Assembly (NCBI GenBank): GCA_019307065.1
Contig: JAFDKH010000001.1
Coordinates: 1-64,000, forward strand
Origin: Deltaproteobacteria bacterium
GTDB lineage: Bacteria; Myxococcota; B64-G9
Length of the DNA stretch: 64,000 nt
Reading direction: 5' to 3'
In this document: positions 63,818 to 64,000 of the stretch, in pieces
Layout: every line of letters starts with the position of its first letter
How positions within the stretch are numbered: the stretch's first letter is position 1
Notes under the pieces: generated by a model
Seen by the model: only the letters and a program-made list of their open reading frames with translations
The model's database searches: none
Told to the model about the DNA's origin: nothing
Made by a program: the position numbers and the translations under genes

Positions 63818-64000
63818 TTAACCTTTTACACCACCGGCGGTTAGCCCGCCAACCAAATGGCGCTGCAGCAAAAAGAACAGAGCCACTACCGGCACAGAAA
63901 CAATTATGGCTCCGGCGGCAAAGTGTCCCCATTCGACAGTCGTGGCGGACACGTAGCTATTCAACATGACCGGCAGAGTTGTGGCGGTTTCATCATTCAT
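63818..64000 (-). CDS. Carbohydrate ABC transporter permease C-terminus (truncated by window edge)
   Basis: [60 protein letters not shown], typical MalG-type C-terminus. Confidence 0.85.
   Translation of the reverse strand: MNDETATTLPVMLNSYVSATTVEWGHFAAGAIIVSVPVVALFFLLQRHLVGGLTAGGVKG

Noticed and set aside
1-64000. Frequent GGCCGG/GCCGGC hexamers across the window
   Set aside because: Noticed repeatedly on both strands, but Ala/Gly/Arg codon usage may explain them; a genome-wide k-mer statistic against a codon-matched model would be needed.
1-64000. tRNA, rRNA, prophage, integrase or transposon
   Set aside because: No recognisable signatures found by reading; a tRNAscan/Infernal run would be needed to exclude small RNAs.

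Overview
64 kb of a gene-dense, moderately GC-rich bacterial chromosome, probably from a deltaproteobacterial-type lineage (Myxococcota/Desulfobacterota-like). That placement is inferred only from gene content. I found no rRNA, tRNA, CRISPR array, integrase or transposase. Recognisable content, left to right: part of an Hmc-like membrane redox complex whose heterodisulfide-reductase-like subunit is fused to a response-regulator receiver, beside a PAS/Cys-rich histidine kinase; two Fe-S-type Rrf2 regulators with a duplicated operator-like dyad; a YeiH-like transporter; LarE plus a ThiS/MoaD-like protein; an orphan 'mobile mystery protein A' regulator with three evenly phased palindromes; an SO_0444-like permease fused to HMA; ECF sigma and thioredoxin; a HAD phosphatase with an in-frame stop; FHA-GGDEF; M23 peptidase plus NagZ; PATAN/J-domain/TPR and PilZ proteins; rpoZ; a Gld-like ABC system with DUF4340; transglutaminase and exported PepF-like peptidase; a very Cys-rich antistasin/Kazal-like lipoprotein; a GT21-like glycosyltransferase; a TPP enzyme divergent from a 2-hydroxyacyl-CoA dehydratase pair; Fic; a Ser/Thr kinase-cyclase fusion; a six-gene ECF sigma/anti-sigma/caspase-beta-barrel operon; FadD; DUF4139; an M1 peptidase; a Fic-fold protein with a destroyed active site; and an AAA ATPase. 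The best candidates for undescribed systems are the caspase-barrel/ECF sigma operon (49.5-55.7 kb) and the Hmc-like complex with a built-in phosphorelay (1.8-6.1 kb). All family calls were made by reading the translated sequences and none was checked against a database.
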